DNA of 64,000 nt from Neobacillus sp. YX16. GTDB taxonomy: Bacteria; Bacillota; Bacilli; Bacillales; Cytobacillaceae. A program made the translations under genes and the position numbers. The notes below the pieces were generated by a model. That model was not told where the DNA came from, did not search any database, and saw only the letters and a list, made by a program, of their open reading frames with translations. Positions 1 to 9,812 of the stretch are shown piece by piece. The stretch lies in the NCBI RefSeq assembly GCF_030123505.1, contig NZ_CP126115.1, positions 1,874,001 through 1,938,000 of the forward strand, written 5' to 3'. The number at the start of each line of letters is the position of its first letter. The stretch's first letter is position 1.

Positions 1-204
1 AGAAATCCATTTGGGAATCAATATCTAGTCTGGGCAGTTATTTCTTCCCTTGCCCTGATGATTGCCGTAATCTATTACCCGCCATTCCAACCGATATTTC
101 ACACCTTGCCAATTCTAGCAAAAGACTGGCTTTTGATTATAGGACTATCCTCCATTCCAACTTTTTTACTAGCCGGAACATTTTTGTTAAGAAAAACAAA
201 ATAA
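1..204 (+). CDS. yloB: Calcium-transporting P-type ATPase, C-terminal end (partial)
   Basis: The open frame from the window edge to a TAA at 202-204 gives 67 residues that end in two hydrophobic segments, VWAVISSLALMIAV and DWLLIIGLSSIPTFLLAG, followed by a basic tail. This matches the last two transmembrane helices (Cation_ATPase_C region) of the YloB-type Ca2+ P-type ATPase, which lies directly upstream of yloC in B. subtilis. The protein pumps Ca2+ across the membrane using ATP. The phosphorylation site and nucleotide domain lie outside the window, so the substrate rests on family and position. A hairpin downstream probably ends its transcript. Confidence 0.8.
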   Translation, partial: RNPFGNQYLVWAVISSLALMIAVIYYPPFQPIFHTLPILAKDWLLIIGLSSIPTFLLAGTFLLRKTK

Positions 205-219
205 AGTGTGTTATAATCC

Positions 220-260
220 AAAAGGTAGTAGAGGTTACTCTATTACCTTTTGTTAGTTTC
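220..260 (+). terminator. Terminator-like hairpin after yloB
   Basis: A 14 bp perfect inverted repeat (220-233 with 238-251) closes on a GTTA loop and is followed by a broken T-rich stretch. It sits between the ATPase stop and yloC. The poor T-tract leaves efficiency uncertain. Confidence 0.6.
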
Positions 261-324
261 CAGATAATAAATAAACTTTACATAGTAGGTTAGCGCTCAT
301 CTTCAATTGATTGGAGTGTACTTA

Positions 325-1200
325 ATGGTTATAAGTATGACGGGCTTTGGAAGAAGCAGGATTGCTTCAGCCTCTTTTTCTGTGAATGTAGAAGTAAAAA
401 CAGTCAACCATCGTTTTAGTGAAATGAATATTCGGATGCCTAGGCACTTATTAAATGTTGAAGATAAGATTAAGAAAAAATTGAATGAGCATCTACGTCG
501 GGGCAGAGCAGAAGTTTATATAATGATAGAAGGGGATGGTGCAGTAACACGAAAAATTCAGGTTGATTGGAAGCTCCTTGAAGAATACTACCTATTTATT
601 AAACAAGCACGAGATAAATTCAAAATTGAAGGAAACGTATTACTTCAGGATTTATTAACGCGTAATGAATTTTTACATATTGAAGAAAATGATGCAGGAA
701 ATGAAGAATTGGAAAGTTTAGTACTTAGAGCTGCAGAAGAAGCTGTATTATTATGTAAGCAGATGCGTGTAACGGAAGGAGAAGAGCTAAGAAAGGATTT
801 GCTCACTTCTTTGGGACTCTTAGATATAAATATAGATGAACTGAAAGAATATGCGCCCCAAGTTGTCTCTGCTTATAAAGAACGATTAATGAAACGAATT
901 GAAGAGTTCGTACAGGGACAATTTGATGAATCGCGCGTATTAACAGAGGTGGCTATATTTGCTGATAAAATTGATATTAATGAAGAATTAACGAGATTGA
1001 AAAGTCATATTCAGCAATTTACTCAAACTTTAAATGAAATAGAGCCAATTGGAAGAAAACTAGATTTTCTTGTTCAAGAAATGAATAGGGAAGCAAATAC
1101 GATTGGATCAAAAGCAAATGATTCAACGATTACTAAAAAAGTCGTAGAGATAAAAAGTTTGCTTGAAAAGCTGAAAGAACAAGTACAAAATATTGAATAA
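325..1200 (+). CDS. yloC: YicC/YloC family endoribonuclease-like protein
   Basis: The 291-residue protein has the YicC N-terminal domain (MTGFGR near the start, [10 protein letters not shown] about residue 25) and the C-terminal DUF1732 region ending in the ELTRLKSH...[16 protein letters not shown] signature. E. coli YicC is reported to be an endoribonuclease acting in small-RNA turnover; in Bacillus the role is less clear. The ATG at 325 is chosen because GGAG lies nine bases upstream and because it gives the same length as B. subtilis YloC; an in-frame start at 307 has no ribosome site. It heads a tight yloC-remA-gmk-rpoZ cluster. Confidence 0.92.
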   Translation: MVISMTGFGRSRIASASFSVNVEVKTVNHRFSEMNIRMPRHLLNVEDKIKKKLNEHLRRGRAEVYIMIEGDGAVTRKIQVDWKLLEEYYLFIKQARDKFKIEGNVLLQDLLTRNEFLHIEENDAGNEELESLVLRAAEEAVLLCKQMRVTEGEELRKDLLTSLGLLDINIDELKEYAPQVVSAYKERLMKRIEEFVQGQFDESRVLTEVAIFADKIDINEELTRLKSHIQQFTQTLNEIEPIGRKLDFLVQEMNREANTIGSKANDSTITKKVVEIKSLLEKLKEQVQNIE

Positions 1201-1259
1201 TAGTGTTTAGAATATGTTTGACACGGCAAAAATATATTATTGATGATTGGATGATAATC

Positions 1260-1523
1260 ATGTCGATTAAATTGATTAATATTGGATTTGGAAATATCGT
1301 ATCTGCCAATCGGATAATTTCAATTGTAAGCCCTGAATCTGCTCCGATTAAGAGGATTATTCAAGATGCCCGAGATCGGGGTTCATTGATTGATGCTACA
1401 TATGGAAGACGTACTCGTGCCGTAATTGTCATGGATAGTGACCATGTTATTTTATCAGCAGTACAGCCTGAAACGGTTGCCCATCGTCTGGCAGACCGTG
1501 ATGAAATTATTGATGAAGGGTAG
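1260..1523 (+). CDS. remA: RemA, extracellular matrix regulator
   Basis: The 87-residue protein is nearly identical to B. subtilis RemA (YlzA): [10 protein letters not shown] start, SPESAPIKR and [10 protein letters not shown] motifs. RemA is a DNA-binding protein that oligomerises and activates biofilm matrix operons and osmoprotection genes in B. subtilis; it works next to SinR. The ATG at 1260 gives the family length; the frame is open further upstream to 1203, but that extension is not conserved. The ribosome site is weak (GGATGAT). It lies between yloC and gmk as in other Bacillus. Confidence 0.93.
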   Translation: MSIKLINIGFGNIVSANRIISIVSPESAPIKRIIQDARDRGSLIDATYGRRTRAVIVMDSDHVILSAVQPETVAHRLADRDEIIDEG

Positions 1524-1531
1524 GATTATAG

Positions 1532-2149
<618 letters not shown>

Positions 2150-2395
2150 ATGTTATATCCTTCGATTGATTCATTACTTAATAAAATTGATTCAAAATAC
2201 TCTCTTGTATCCGTTGCAGCAAAGCGTGCTCGTTCCATGCAGCAAACACATGACGAAAGATTACCTAAATATGTTTCCTATAAGCATGTAGGGAAAGCGC
2301 TCGAGGAAATATATAGCGGTGAACTTACTTATCGTGTTCCTAAGAAATCAGAAACAGGTGCCATCTACGGAAAAGATAGCAATATTGGCAAGTAA
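2150..2395 (+). CDS. rpoZ: RNA polymerase omega subunit
   Basis: The 81-residue protein has the omega signature [20 protein letters not shown] and the VGKALEEI motif that contacts the beta' subunit; it helps RNA polymerase assembly. The ATG follows the gmk TAA with no gap. It is longer than B. subtilis YloH (67 residues) because of a C-terminal tail, [20 protein letters not shown] strong terminator follows, so this is the last gene of the cluster. Confidence 0.93.
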   Translation: MLYPSIDSLLNKIDSKYSLVSVAAKRARSMQQTHDERLPKYVSYKHVGKALEEIYSGELTYRVPKKSETGAIYGKDSNIGK

Positions 2396-2405
2396 CAACC
2401 ATGAA

Positions 2406-2440
2406 GGTCTGACAGCAGCAAAATGTCAGCCTTTTTTATT
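2406..2440 (+). terminator. Intrinsic terminator after rpoZ
   Basis: The stem GG(T)CTGACA pairs with TGTCAGCC and is followed at once by TTTTTTATTTTTT. It ends the yloC-rpoZ transcript just before the 300 bp repeat. Confidence 0.8.
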
Positions 2441-2444
2441 TTTT

Positions 2445-2743
2445 GCTGTGTTAATGGAGAATTTTGATTTTATAGCCCTGTTGATTTGTGCGGAAGGCGC
2501 GATACTCCTCGAAAATGCTACGCATTTTCTTCGTGCGTGGGCAGATTCGCGGAGGTAATTCAATGTCCTGCAGGAGGACGGGACAGGGGAGACCCCGCAG
2601 ACGCTTGAGCGTCAAGGAGGCTTCCGAACCGCCTGCGGAAAGCGAAGCGCCTCGGGACAGTCAGAGAACGCCTGTCCCTGCGGTGATTATTCGAAGAAGC
2701 ATTCCTTAGTGGAGCACAAATCAACAGACCAATTAAACCCAGC
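2445..2743. repeat. 300 bp inverted-end repeat, family 1, copy A
   Basis: This 299 bp element starts GCTGTGTTA and ends with an imperfect inverse (TAAACCCAGC). Inside it, at 2479-2491 and 2713-2725, are 13 bp perfect inverted repeats (TGTTGATTTGTGC and its complement). The core is GC-rich compared with the neighbours and contains short palindromes such as GACGCTTGAGCGTC. A second copy lies at 6478-6902. Small reading frames here are chance products. It resembles a non-autonomous, MITE-like or structured intergenic repeat common in Bacillaceae; no transposase is nearby. The 117 bases from it to coaBC hold nothing I can recognise. Confidence 0.8.
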
Positions 2744-2860
2744 CTTACAAAAATAGACATTATTTTTAGAAACAAAGCTGAAAAAGATGAAAATATAATG
2801 TGATTCTAGCATAATAAAGAATAGATAATTTGTGGAATTGAAGTGGGGGATACGATTAGG

Positions 2861-4078
2861 ATGGATAAAAAGATACTAGTATGTGTAACCGGTGGAATAG
2901 CTGTATATAAAGCAGCTGCATTAACAAGCAAACTTGTCCAAGCAGGAGCAAAGGTAAAAGTAATACTCAGTGACTCTGCAGCAAAATTTGTTTCCCCTTT
3001 AACATTTCAGGCTTTATCTCGCAACGAAGTGTATACCGACACCTTTGATGAAAAAAACCCTCATGTGATCGCGCACATCGATTTAGCTGATTGGGCAGAT
3101 TTAATACTAGTAGCACCTGCGACAGCTAATACAATAGGAAAGCTTGCAAATGGAATTGCTGACAATATGATTACGACAACCTTACTGGCTGCAACTGCGC
3201 CAGTTTGGATTGCACCAGCGATGAATGTCCATATGTATGACCATCCGGCAGTGAAAAAGAACATTTCAATCTTGTCTTCGTACAATTATCAATTTATTGA
3301 ACCAAGTGAGGGCTATCTAGCTTGTGGTTATGTAGGTAAGGGCCGTCTAGAGGAACCTGAGAAAATTGTAGAGTTAATCAAACAGCATTTTTCAAATAAA
3401 AGCACTTTAAAGCTAAAAGGGAAAACTGTCTTAATTACGGCTGGTCCAACAAGAGAAAAAATTGACCCCGTTCGTTTTATTACGAATCATTCTACAGGAA
3501 AAATGGGATATGCTCTTGCAGAAGCAGCAAAGAATGAAGGAGCAAGGGTGCTATTAATCTCTGGTCCGGTCCATTTATCTCCACCACCAGGTGTCGATTT
3601 AATTAAGGTTGAGAGTGCGGATGATATGTATCAGGCAGTCATGAACAACTATGAAGCAGCTGATATTATAATAAAAACAGCTGCAGTAGCTGATTATACT
3701 CCTAAAGTTTCCTTTGACCATAAAATGAAAAAGCAGCCTGGTGATAAGGTAATCGAGCTTGCACGAACAAAGGATATTTTATCTGAGCTCGGAACCATGA
3801 AGAGAAACAAAATACTAGTTGGATTTGCAGCTGAAACTGAAAATGTAGAAGAATATGCAATAAAAAAATTAAAGGCTAAAAATGCAGATATGATTGTAGC
3901 CAATAATGTAAAGTCAGAAGGCGCTGGATTTGGAATGGATACAAACATTGTTACGTTATTCATGCGAAATGGATTTAAAATGGAGTTACCTTTAATGTCA
4001 AAGCTGGATGTTGCCTATAGGATTATTGAAGCTATTACTGCATTGCCAAAGGATTTGGAACAAAATGAAAGTTGCTAG
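2861..4078 (+). CDS. coaBC: Bifunctional phosphopantothenoylcysteine decarboxylase / phosphopantothenate-cysteine ligase
   Basis: CoaBC catalyses two steps of coenzyme A synthesis: joining of cysteine to 4'-phosphopantothenate and decarboxylation to 4'-phosphopantetheine. The 405 residues hold the FMN-dependent CoaC domain first (GGIAVYKAA; PAMNVHMYDHPAV with the HFCD-type motif; ACGYVGKGRLEEP) and the CTP-using CoaB domain from about residue 185 (ITAGPTREKIDPVRFI, STGKMGYALAEAA). The ATG at 2861 gives the family length; an upstream in-frame GTG at 2843 is less likely. Its last 14 bases overlap priA. Confidence 0.95.
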   Translation: MDKKILVCVTGGIAVYKAAALTSKLVQAGAKVKVILSDSAAKFVSPLTFQALSRNEVYTDTFDEKNPHVIAHIDLADWADLILVAPATANTIGKLANGIADNMITTTLLAATAPVWIAPAMNVHMYDHPAVKKNISILSSYNYQFIEPSEGYLACGYVGKGRLEEPEKIVELIKQHFSNKSTLKLKGKTVLITAGPTREKIDPVRFITNHSTGKMGYALAEAAKNEGARVLLISGPVHLSPPPGVDLIKVESADDMYQAVMNNYEAADIIIKTAAVADYTPKVSFDHKMKKQPGDKVIELARTKDILSELGTMKRNKILVGFAAETENVEEYAIKKLKAKNADMIVANNVKSEGAGFGMDTNIVTLFMRNGFKMELPLMSKLDVAYRIIEAITALPKDLEQNESC

Positions 4079-6476
4079 TGTGATTGTGGATGTACCTGCA
4101 AAACAAACGGATAGGGAGTTTGATTATTTAGTTCCAGAAGAATGGATAGAAACCATTCAGCCAGGGATGCGGGTAATTGTCCCTTTTGGTCCAAGAAAAA
4201 TTCAAGGATTTGTTACAGAGATAAAAGCTGAATCAGAATTTAAAAAGCTCCGGGAGATTTGCGAGCCAATGGATTTAGAGCCAGTATTAAATAAGGAATT
4301 ACTTGAACTTGGGAATTGGCTGACTGAAACAACACTGTGTTTTAAAATCTATGCCTATCAAGCTATGCTCCCAGCTGCCTTGAAAGCGAAATATGAAAAG
4401 AAAGTGATGCTATCTACAGGGGTATCAATTAATGAATTACATGTAAAGCTACACGATATTTTTAAAAATGAAGAAACGATAAATTGGGATGACGCATTGA
4501 AAAATGGGCTGGTCCCCATCCTTCAAAGAGAAGCTGCAAAAGGCCTGCTGGAAGTAATCTATCTAGTAAAAGGAAAACTGAATAAAAAGAAATTAAAATA
4601 TATCAGCCCGCTTCTGCCACCTGCGGACTTAGAAGCTGAATTTAATAGCTTACCTCTAAGAGCTGAAAAGCAAAGAGAAGCATTAAGGTACTTTATTCAG
4701 AACCCCGATCCCATTGAGATGCGACAGGTGTCAGCAGACTTAAAAATCTCAAACGCGACTGTAAAAGCACTTGTGGAAAAGGGACTGCTTTCTGAAAAGG
4801 ACATGGAAGTTTATCGTGATCCCTATGAAAACAGGACCTTTACCCGGACGGATCCTTTGCCATTAACCAATGATCAGCAGGAAGCGATGGGGCCATTATT
4901 AGGTTCGATTGAAAAAAAGGCTCATGAAGTGTTCCTCCTCTATGGGGTAACAGGCAGCGGGAAAACTGAAATTTACTTGCAATCCATTCAGGATGTCATT
5001 GAAAAAGGCAGAGAAGCTATCGTTCTTGTACCAGAAATTGCCCTTACCCCTCAAATGGTAAATCGCTTTAAGGGGCGTTTTGGCAATTTAGTTGCTGTGT
5101 TGCACAGTGGACTTTCCGCTGGTGAGAAATATGATGAGTGGCGGAAGATTCAGCGTAAAGAAGTTAAAGTGGTTGTAGGTGCAAGGTCAGCGATTTTTGC
5201 GCCCTTCGAAAATCTTGGGATTATTATTATTGATGAAGAACATGAAACAAGCTATAAACAGGAAGAAATGCCGCGCTATCATGCGAGAGATGTGGCGATT
5301 GAACGTGCGGCTAAATATAAATGTCCGGTTGTCCTCGGGAGTGCTACACCTTCATTAGAATCATTTGCAAGGGCTCAAAAAGGGGTATATAAGCTGTTAT
5401 CTCTGCCTAATCGAATGAATCAACGGGCACTTCCTGCAGTGGAAATTATTGATATGCGTGAAGAACTTAGAGCAGGGAATCGTTCCATGTTTTCTAGAAA
5501 GCTTTTTGAACTACTGAAGGAAAGAATCGAACGGAAAGAACAATCTGTATTATTTTTAAATAAACGCGGTCATTCTTCCTTTGTTATGTGCAGGGATTGC
5601 GGGTTTGTGATGAATTGTCCAAATTGTGATATTTCCTTAACCTACCACAAGGTAAAGGAACAAATGAAATGCCATTATTGCGGTCATGAGAGTCAGGTAC
5701 CAAATCAATGTCCTGAGTGTTCAAGTGATTATATCCGTTACTTCGGAACAGGAACACAAAAGGTGGAGGATGAGCTTGGTAAAATTCTTCCTGAGGCAAA
5801 AGTAATTCGGATGGATGTTGATACAACAGGGAAAAAGGGATCGCATGAGAGGCTATTAAAGGAATTCCATGAAGGGAAAGCCGATATTCTTTTAGGGACA
5901 CAAATGATTGCAAAAGGACTAGATTTTCCGAATATTACTCTTGTTGGAGTTCTCTCAGCAGATACTATGCTCCATTTACCAGATTTTCGCTCTTCTGAAA
6001 AAACGTTTCAGCTATTAACACAAGTTAGCGGCAGGGCAGGACGGCATGAGTTACCGGGGGAAGTAATAATCCAGACCTATACTCCTGAACATTATAGTGT
6101 AGAACTTGCTGGGACACAGGACTATGATCTCTTTTATAATCGAGAGATGTTGATGCGAAAGGCACATCATTACCCGCCATTTTATTATTTAGCCTTAATT
6201 ACTATCAGTCATGAACAGTTAATGACCGTGGTTTCGGCAACGGAAAAGATTGCTGCTTTTGTACGGTCACGCATTTCTAATCATGCAGTTGTTCTTGGAC
6301 CCGCTGCCTCACCCATCCCAAGGATTAACAATCGATACCGCTACCATTGTCTAATTAAATATAAGCGTGAACCAGAGCTTACAAATACATTGAAAACCAT
6401 ACTAGACCAGTATCAAAATGACCCGAAAAGCGGATTACTAGTTTCCATCGATGTAAACCCATTTATTTTAATGTAG
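4065..6476 (+). CDS. priA: Primosomal protein N' (PriA helicase)
   Basis: PriA recognises stalled or repaired forks and starts assembly of the restart primosome (with DnaD, DnaB and DnaI in Bacillus). The 803 residues show the DNA-binding N-terminal domain, Walker A GVTGSGKTE (about residue 298), DEEH helicase box, and the zinc-binding cysteine pairs CRDC, CPNC, CHYC and CPEC in the middle of the helicase domain. The ATG at 4065 lies inside the coaBC end, giving translational coupling. Two bases after its stop the second family 1 repeat begins, which may serve as the transcript end. Confidence 0.96.
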   Translation: MKVASVIVDVPAKQTDREFDYLVPEEWIETIQPGMRVIVPFGPRKIQGFVTEIKAESEFKKLREICEPMDLEPVLNKELLELGNWLTETTLCFKIYAYQAMLPAALKAKYEKKVMLSTGVSINELHVKLHDIFKNEETINWDDALKNGLVPILQREAAKGLLEVIYLVKGKLNKKKLKYISPLLPPADLEAEFNSLPLRAEKQREALRYFIQNPDPIEMRQVSADLKISNATVKALVEKGLLSEKDMEVYRDPYENRTFTRTDPLPLTNDQQEAMGPLLGSIEKKAHEVFLLYGVTGSGKTEIYLQSIQDVIEKGREAIVLVPEIALTPQMVNRFKGRFGNLVAVLHSGLSAGEKYDEWRKIQRKEVKVVVGARSAIFAPFENLGIIIIDEEHETSYKQEEMPRYHARDVAIERAAKYKCPVVLGSATPSLESFARAQKGVYKLLSLPNRMNQRALPAVEIIDMREELRAGNRSMFSRKLFELLKERIERKEQSVLFLNKRGHSSFVMCRDCGFVMNCPNCDISLTYHKVKEQMKCHYCGHESQVPNQCPECSSDYIRYFGTGTQKVEDELGKILPEAKVIRMDVDTTGKKGSHERLLKEFHEGKADILLGTQMIAKGLDFPNITLVGVLSADTMLHLPDFRSSEKTFQLLTQVSGRAGRHELPGEVIIQTYTPEHYSVELAGTQDYDLFYNREMLMRKAHHYPPFYYLALITISHEQLMTVVSATEKIAAFVRSRISNHAVVLGPAASPIPRINNRYRYHCLIKYKREPELTNTLKTILDQYQNDPKSGLLVSIDVNPFILM

Positions 6477-6477
6477 G

Positions 6478-6902
6478 GCTGTGTTATATGAAACTGTTGA
6501 TTTTAGAACTATGTTGATTTGTGCGGAAGGCGCGAGACTCCTCGAAAATGCTATCACATTTTCTTCGTGCGTGGGCAGATTCAGGGAAGCCCTTTAATGT
6601 CCTGCAGGAGGACGGGACAGGGGAGACCCCGCTTATCTCTTAGCGTCGAGGAGTAGGAAAGGCGGAAGCGCCTTGTACAGCCCCGACAAGCGCTGGAGGG
6701 CCTGACGATGAAGTCGTTCTTTGACTTCAACGTTGGGACCGAAGCGACTCGAGGGGCTAGACGCTGCAGCTAGACAGGCTTCCCGAACCGCCTGCGGAAA
6801 GCGAAGCGCCTCGGGACAGTCAGAGACCGCCTGTCCCTGCGGTGATTATTCGAAGAAGCATTCCTTAGTGGAGCACAAATCAACAGCCTAATTTAACACA
6901 GC
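6478..6902. repeat. 300 bp inverted-end repeat, family 1, copy B, interrupted by a family 2 repeat
   Basis: The ends are a perfect 9 bp inverted repeat (GCTGTGTTA at 6478, TAACACAGC at 6894). Inner 13 bp inverted repeats lie at 6512-6524 and 6873-6885. The flanks and core align with copy A; after removing the 123 bp insert at 6654-6776 the length is 302 bp against 299 for copy A. It begins right after the priA stop. The 129 bases between it and def are AT-rich and hold only a weak promoter-like pair (TTGATA at 6928, TATTTT at 6952). Confidence 0.8.
6654..6776 (+). repeat. Family 2 structured repeat, copy 1 (nested)
   Basis: This 123 bp segment is absent from copy A of the surrounding repeat. 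It starts with GGCGGAAGCGCCTTG, contains AGCCCCGACAAGCG, and ends CGAGGGGCTAGACGCTGCAGCTAGACA-like (6750-6776). AGCCCC near the start can pair with GGGGCT near the end, and the outer AGCGCC nearly pairs with GACGCT. The same ends recur at 19464, 56887 and, reversed, 61431. No clear target duplication is visible. Confidence 0.75.
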
Positions 6903-7031
6903 ATTAATATAAGATACGTAAATATCGTTGATATAAAAGGTTATGATCAAGTATTTTGGGTGAAAATGAATAGTAATTAATTGTAACAGATAAAAAAATC
7001 GGACAACTTCGATACAGATGGAGGAACACCT

Positions 7032-7517
7032 TTGGCTATACAAAAGATTGTTATGTACCCTGCAGAGGTACTCGAAAAAAAATGCAGACCTGTTGTGAAG
7101 TTTGACAGAAAGCTTGCTAAATTACTTGATGATATGTACGACACGATGATTGAATACGATGGAGTTGGACTGGCTGCTCCGCAAATTGGAATAGATGAAA
7201 GAATTGCAATCGTTGATATTGATAATGAATTAGGAACAATTGAGCTGATTAATCCTCAAATTTTAAAAACATCTGGAGAGCAAAATGGCCCAGAAGGATG
7301 TTTAAGCTTCCCAGATTTGTTTGGAGAGGTTACACGACCAAATTATGTGAAGATTGAGGCCTATAATCGCAAAGGAAAAAAGTACACGCTCGAAGCAGAA
7401 GAATTTCTCGCTAGAGCGATACTTCATGAAATTGATCATTTGGACGGGATATTATTTACGACGAAGGTTAGCCGATATCTCGAGGAAGATGAGTTAAAAG
7501 GAGTAGAAATTGAATGA
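7032..7517 (+). CDS. def: Peptide deformylase
   Basis: The enzyme removes the formyl group from the N-terminal methionine of new proteins. The 161 residues hold the three family motifs: [17 protein letters not shown] (metal-binding Cys) and HEIDH (two metal-binding His and the catalytic Glu). The start is TTG at 7032, seven bases after GGAGG; the product length matches the B. subtilis Def protein. Its end overlaps fmt by four bases (ATGA), so the formylase partner is co-translated. Confidence 0.96.
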   Translation: MAIQKIVMYPAEVLEKKCRPVVKFDRKLAKLLDDMYDTMIEYDGVGLAAPQIGIDERIAIVDIDNELGTIELINPQILKTSGEQNGPEGCLSFPDLFGEVTRPNYVKIEAYNRKGKKYTLEAEEFLARAILHEIDHLDGILFTTKVSRYLEEDELKGVEIE

Positions 7518-8470
7518 CGAGAATCGTGTTTATGGGAACCCCGGATTTTTCAGTACCCGTCTTGCGTAGAATTATTGAAGATGGTTATGAGGTTATTGGT
7601 GTGGTTACTCAGCCCGACAGACCGGTTGGCAGAAAAAAAGTTCTGACACCACCGCCTGTCAAGGTTGAAGCGTTAAAGCATGGAATCCCGGTCTATCAAC
7701 CTGAAAAAATCCGTCAAAAAGAGGAAATAGAAAAGATTCTTTCTTTGAATCCTGACCTTATCATTACAGCGGCTTTTGGACAAATATTGCCAAAGGAAAT
7801 ATTAGAAGCACCAACACAGGGCTGTATTAATGTCCATGCCTCTCTTCTGCCGGAACTTCGGGGCGGAGCGCCTATACATTATGCACTTATCCAAGGCAAG
7901 AAGAAAACGGGGATAACGATTATGTATATGGTTGAAAAACTGGATGCTGGAGATATATTAACGCAGGTTGAAGTGGAAATTACCGAGGAAGATAATGTTG
8001 GTTCCCTTCATACTAAACTTAGTGTTGCAGGGGCTGCATTATTGTCAGAAACACTTCCTAAGCTATTAGAAGGAAAATTAACACCTGTCCCTCAAAATAA
8101 TGAAAAAGCTACATTCGCTTATAACATAAAAAGGGATCAAGAAAAAATCGACTGGTCCAAAACGGGTGAGGAAATCTATAATCATATTCGCGGATTAAAT
8201 CCATGGCCGGTTGCTTTTACAACTCTCGATGGTCAAACATTGAAGCTATGGCGCTGTGAAAAGGTAACAGGGGTAAAGAATGAGGTGCCTGGGACTATTA
8301 TACAAAATGCTCCTGATGGTATTACGGTATCAACCGGTAATGAAAGTGCTATTAAGATAAAAGAGCTGCAGCCCTCTGGTAAAACAAAAATGACGAGTGA
8401 AGAGTTTTACAGAGGTGCAGGATCGAAAATCATAGTGGGCAAGAGACTAGGAGAATCAAATGACGAATAA
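7514..8470 (+). CDS. fmt: Methionyl-tRNA formyltransferase
   Basis: Fmt transfers a formyl group from 10-formyl-tetrahydrofolate to Met-tRNA(fMet) for initiation. The 318 residues begin [15 protein letters not shown], followed by the catalytic region [19 protein letters not shown] and the SLL motif, with the C-terminal tRNA-binding domain ([16 protein letters not shown] onwards). It overlaps def by 4 bp upstream and rsmB by 11 bp downstream, a typical tight Bacillus operon. Confidence 0.97.
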   Translation: MTRIVFMGTPDFSVPVLRRIIEDGYEVIGVVTQPDRPVGRKKVLTPPPVKVEALKHGIPVYQPEKIRQKEEIEKILSLNPDLIITAAFGQILPKEILEAPTQGCINVHASLLPELRGGAPIHYALIQGKKKTGITIMYMVEKLDAGDILTQVEVEITEEDNVGSLHTKLSVAGAALLSETLPKLLEGKLTPVPQNNEKATFAYNIKRDQEKIDWSKTGEEIYNHIRGLNPWPVAFTTLDGQTLKLWRCEKVTGVKNEVPGTIIQNAPDGITVSTGNESAIKIKELQPSGKTKMTSEEFYRGAGSKIIVGKRLGESNDE

Positions 8471-9809
8471 AAAGAAAAATGTGCGGGAAGCCGCAATGGA
8501 TTTACTTGATGCGATTGAGAAAAACCAATCATATAGTAACTTACTTCTTAATACTACTATTGAGAAAAACAATATTTCCCCTCTTGATACAGGGTTGCTG
8601 ACTGAGTTAACTTATGGAACTTTACAAAGAAGGATGGCACTAGACTTCTTTTTAAAGCCCTTTATTAAAAACAGTAAAAAGTTGGAAAAATGGGTGCTTC
8701 AGCTGTTAAGGATTACCCTTTATCAAATGGTATACCTTGATAAAATCCCAGATAGAGCAGCTATATTTGAAGCAGTGGAAATAGCCAAAAAGCGAGGCCA
8801 CAAGGGTATTGCTGGAATGGTAAATGGAGTCCTGCGCAGTATTCAGCGTGAAGGCCTTCCATCTTTGGATGTGGTAAGTGACCCAATTGAAAGATTATCA
8901 ATCGAAACAAGCCACCCGGAATGGCTCGTTAAGAGATGGGTCAATCAGTTTGGTATGGAAAAAACAAAAGGAATGTGTGAGGTCAACTTAACTGCTCCCC
9001 TGCAAACAGCAAGAGTGAATCTAACTAAAACCACCATACGTGAATGTATTGAGGATCTTGATGAAGAAGGCTTTCAAATCGAAAAAAGCCCTATTATACC
9101 TGAAGCTATTCGGGCATTAAGAGGAAATTTAGCATTTTCAAGGGCATTTAAAAAAGGCATGATTACCATTCAAGACGAAAGTTCAATGCTCGCAGCCTAT
9201 GCATTAGCTCCCAATGAAAACGAACTGATATTGGATGCTTGCGCTGCTCCTGGCGGAAAAAGTACACATATTGCAGAAACAATGAAACTCACGGGGGGAG
9301 TAATCTCGCTCGATTTACATGAACACAAAGTAAAATTAATTAATGAAAATGCTAAACGGTTAGGTTTGGGCAATATAAGGACAATCGCAATGGACTCGCG
9401 AAATGCGGGAGAACATTTCGAAAAAGAATACTTTGATCGAATACTTCTTGATGCCCCATGTTCTGGATTAGGGGTTATGAGAAGAAAACCGGACATGAAG
9501 TATACAAAAAAAGAACAGGATCTTAATCAATTAAGTACGATTCAGCAAAATTTATTAAAATCTGTGTCACCTTTAGTCAAAAAAGGTGGAATTCTTGTCT
9601 ATAGTACGTGTACAGTAGATAAGGAAGAAAATGAAAATACGGTTTTTACATTTTTACAGGAGCATCCTGAATTTGAGGTGGATGTTACCTTAAAAGAAAG
9701 AATGCCGGAGGCCATCCAACCATTGGTAACAGAAGGTTTTTTACAAATCCTTCCTCAGGATTTCGGCTCTGACGGGTTCTTTATCGCATGCTTAAGAAAG
9801 AAGGTGTAA
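8460..9809 (+). CDS. rsmB: 16S rRNA (cytosine-967-C5)-methyltransferase
   Basis: RsmB methylates C967 of 16S rRNA using S-adenosylmethionine. The 449 residues have the N-terminal NusB-like RNA-binding domain (about 1-140) and a Rossmann methyltransferase domain with [12 protein letters not shown] (SAM site), the DAPCSGLG motif with one catalytic Cys and the [10 protein letters not shown] motif with the second. AGGAG at 8449 precedes the ATG within fmt. It is followed after three bases by rlmN. Confidence 0.96.
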   Translation: MTNKKKNVREAAMDLLDAIEKNQSYSNLLLNTTIEKNNISPLDTGLLTELTYGTLQRRMALDFFLKPFIKNSKKLEKWVLQLLRITLYQMVYLDKIPDRAAIFEAVEIAKKRGHKGIAGMVNGVLRSIQREGLPSLDVVSDPIERLSIETSHPEWLVKRWVNQFGMEKTKGMCEVNLTAPLQTARVNLTKTTIRECIEDLDEEGFQIEKSPIIPEAIRALRGNLAFSRAFKKGMITIQDESSMLAAYALAPNENELILDACAAPGGKSTHIAETMKLTGGVISLDLHEHKVKLINENAKRLGLGNIRTIAMDSRNAGEHFEKEYFDRILLDAPCSGLGVMRRKPDMKYTKKEQDLNQLSTIQQNLLKSVSPLVKKGGILVYSTCTVDKEENENTVFTFLQEHPEFEVDVTLKERMPEAIQPLVTEGFLQILPQDFGSDGFFIACLRKKV

Positions 9810-9812
9810 CAG

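Noticed and set aside
203..217. TATAAT at 212-217 as a promoter for yloC
   Set aside because: No -35 at usable spacing, and a terminator-like hairpin follows at once.
1218..1240. TTGACA before remA as a promoter
   Set aside because: No -10 box at 16-18 bp; only AT-rich boxes at 9-11 bp.
2319..2775. Several small reading frames on both strands across the first repeat
   Set aside because: They lie in the GC-rich palindromic core of a repeat, have no ribosome sites and change with the copy.
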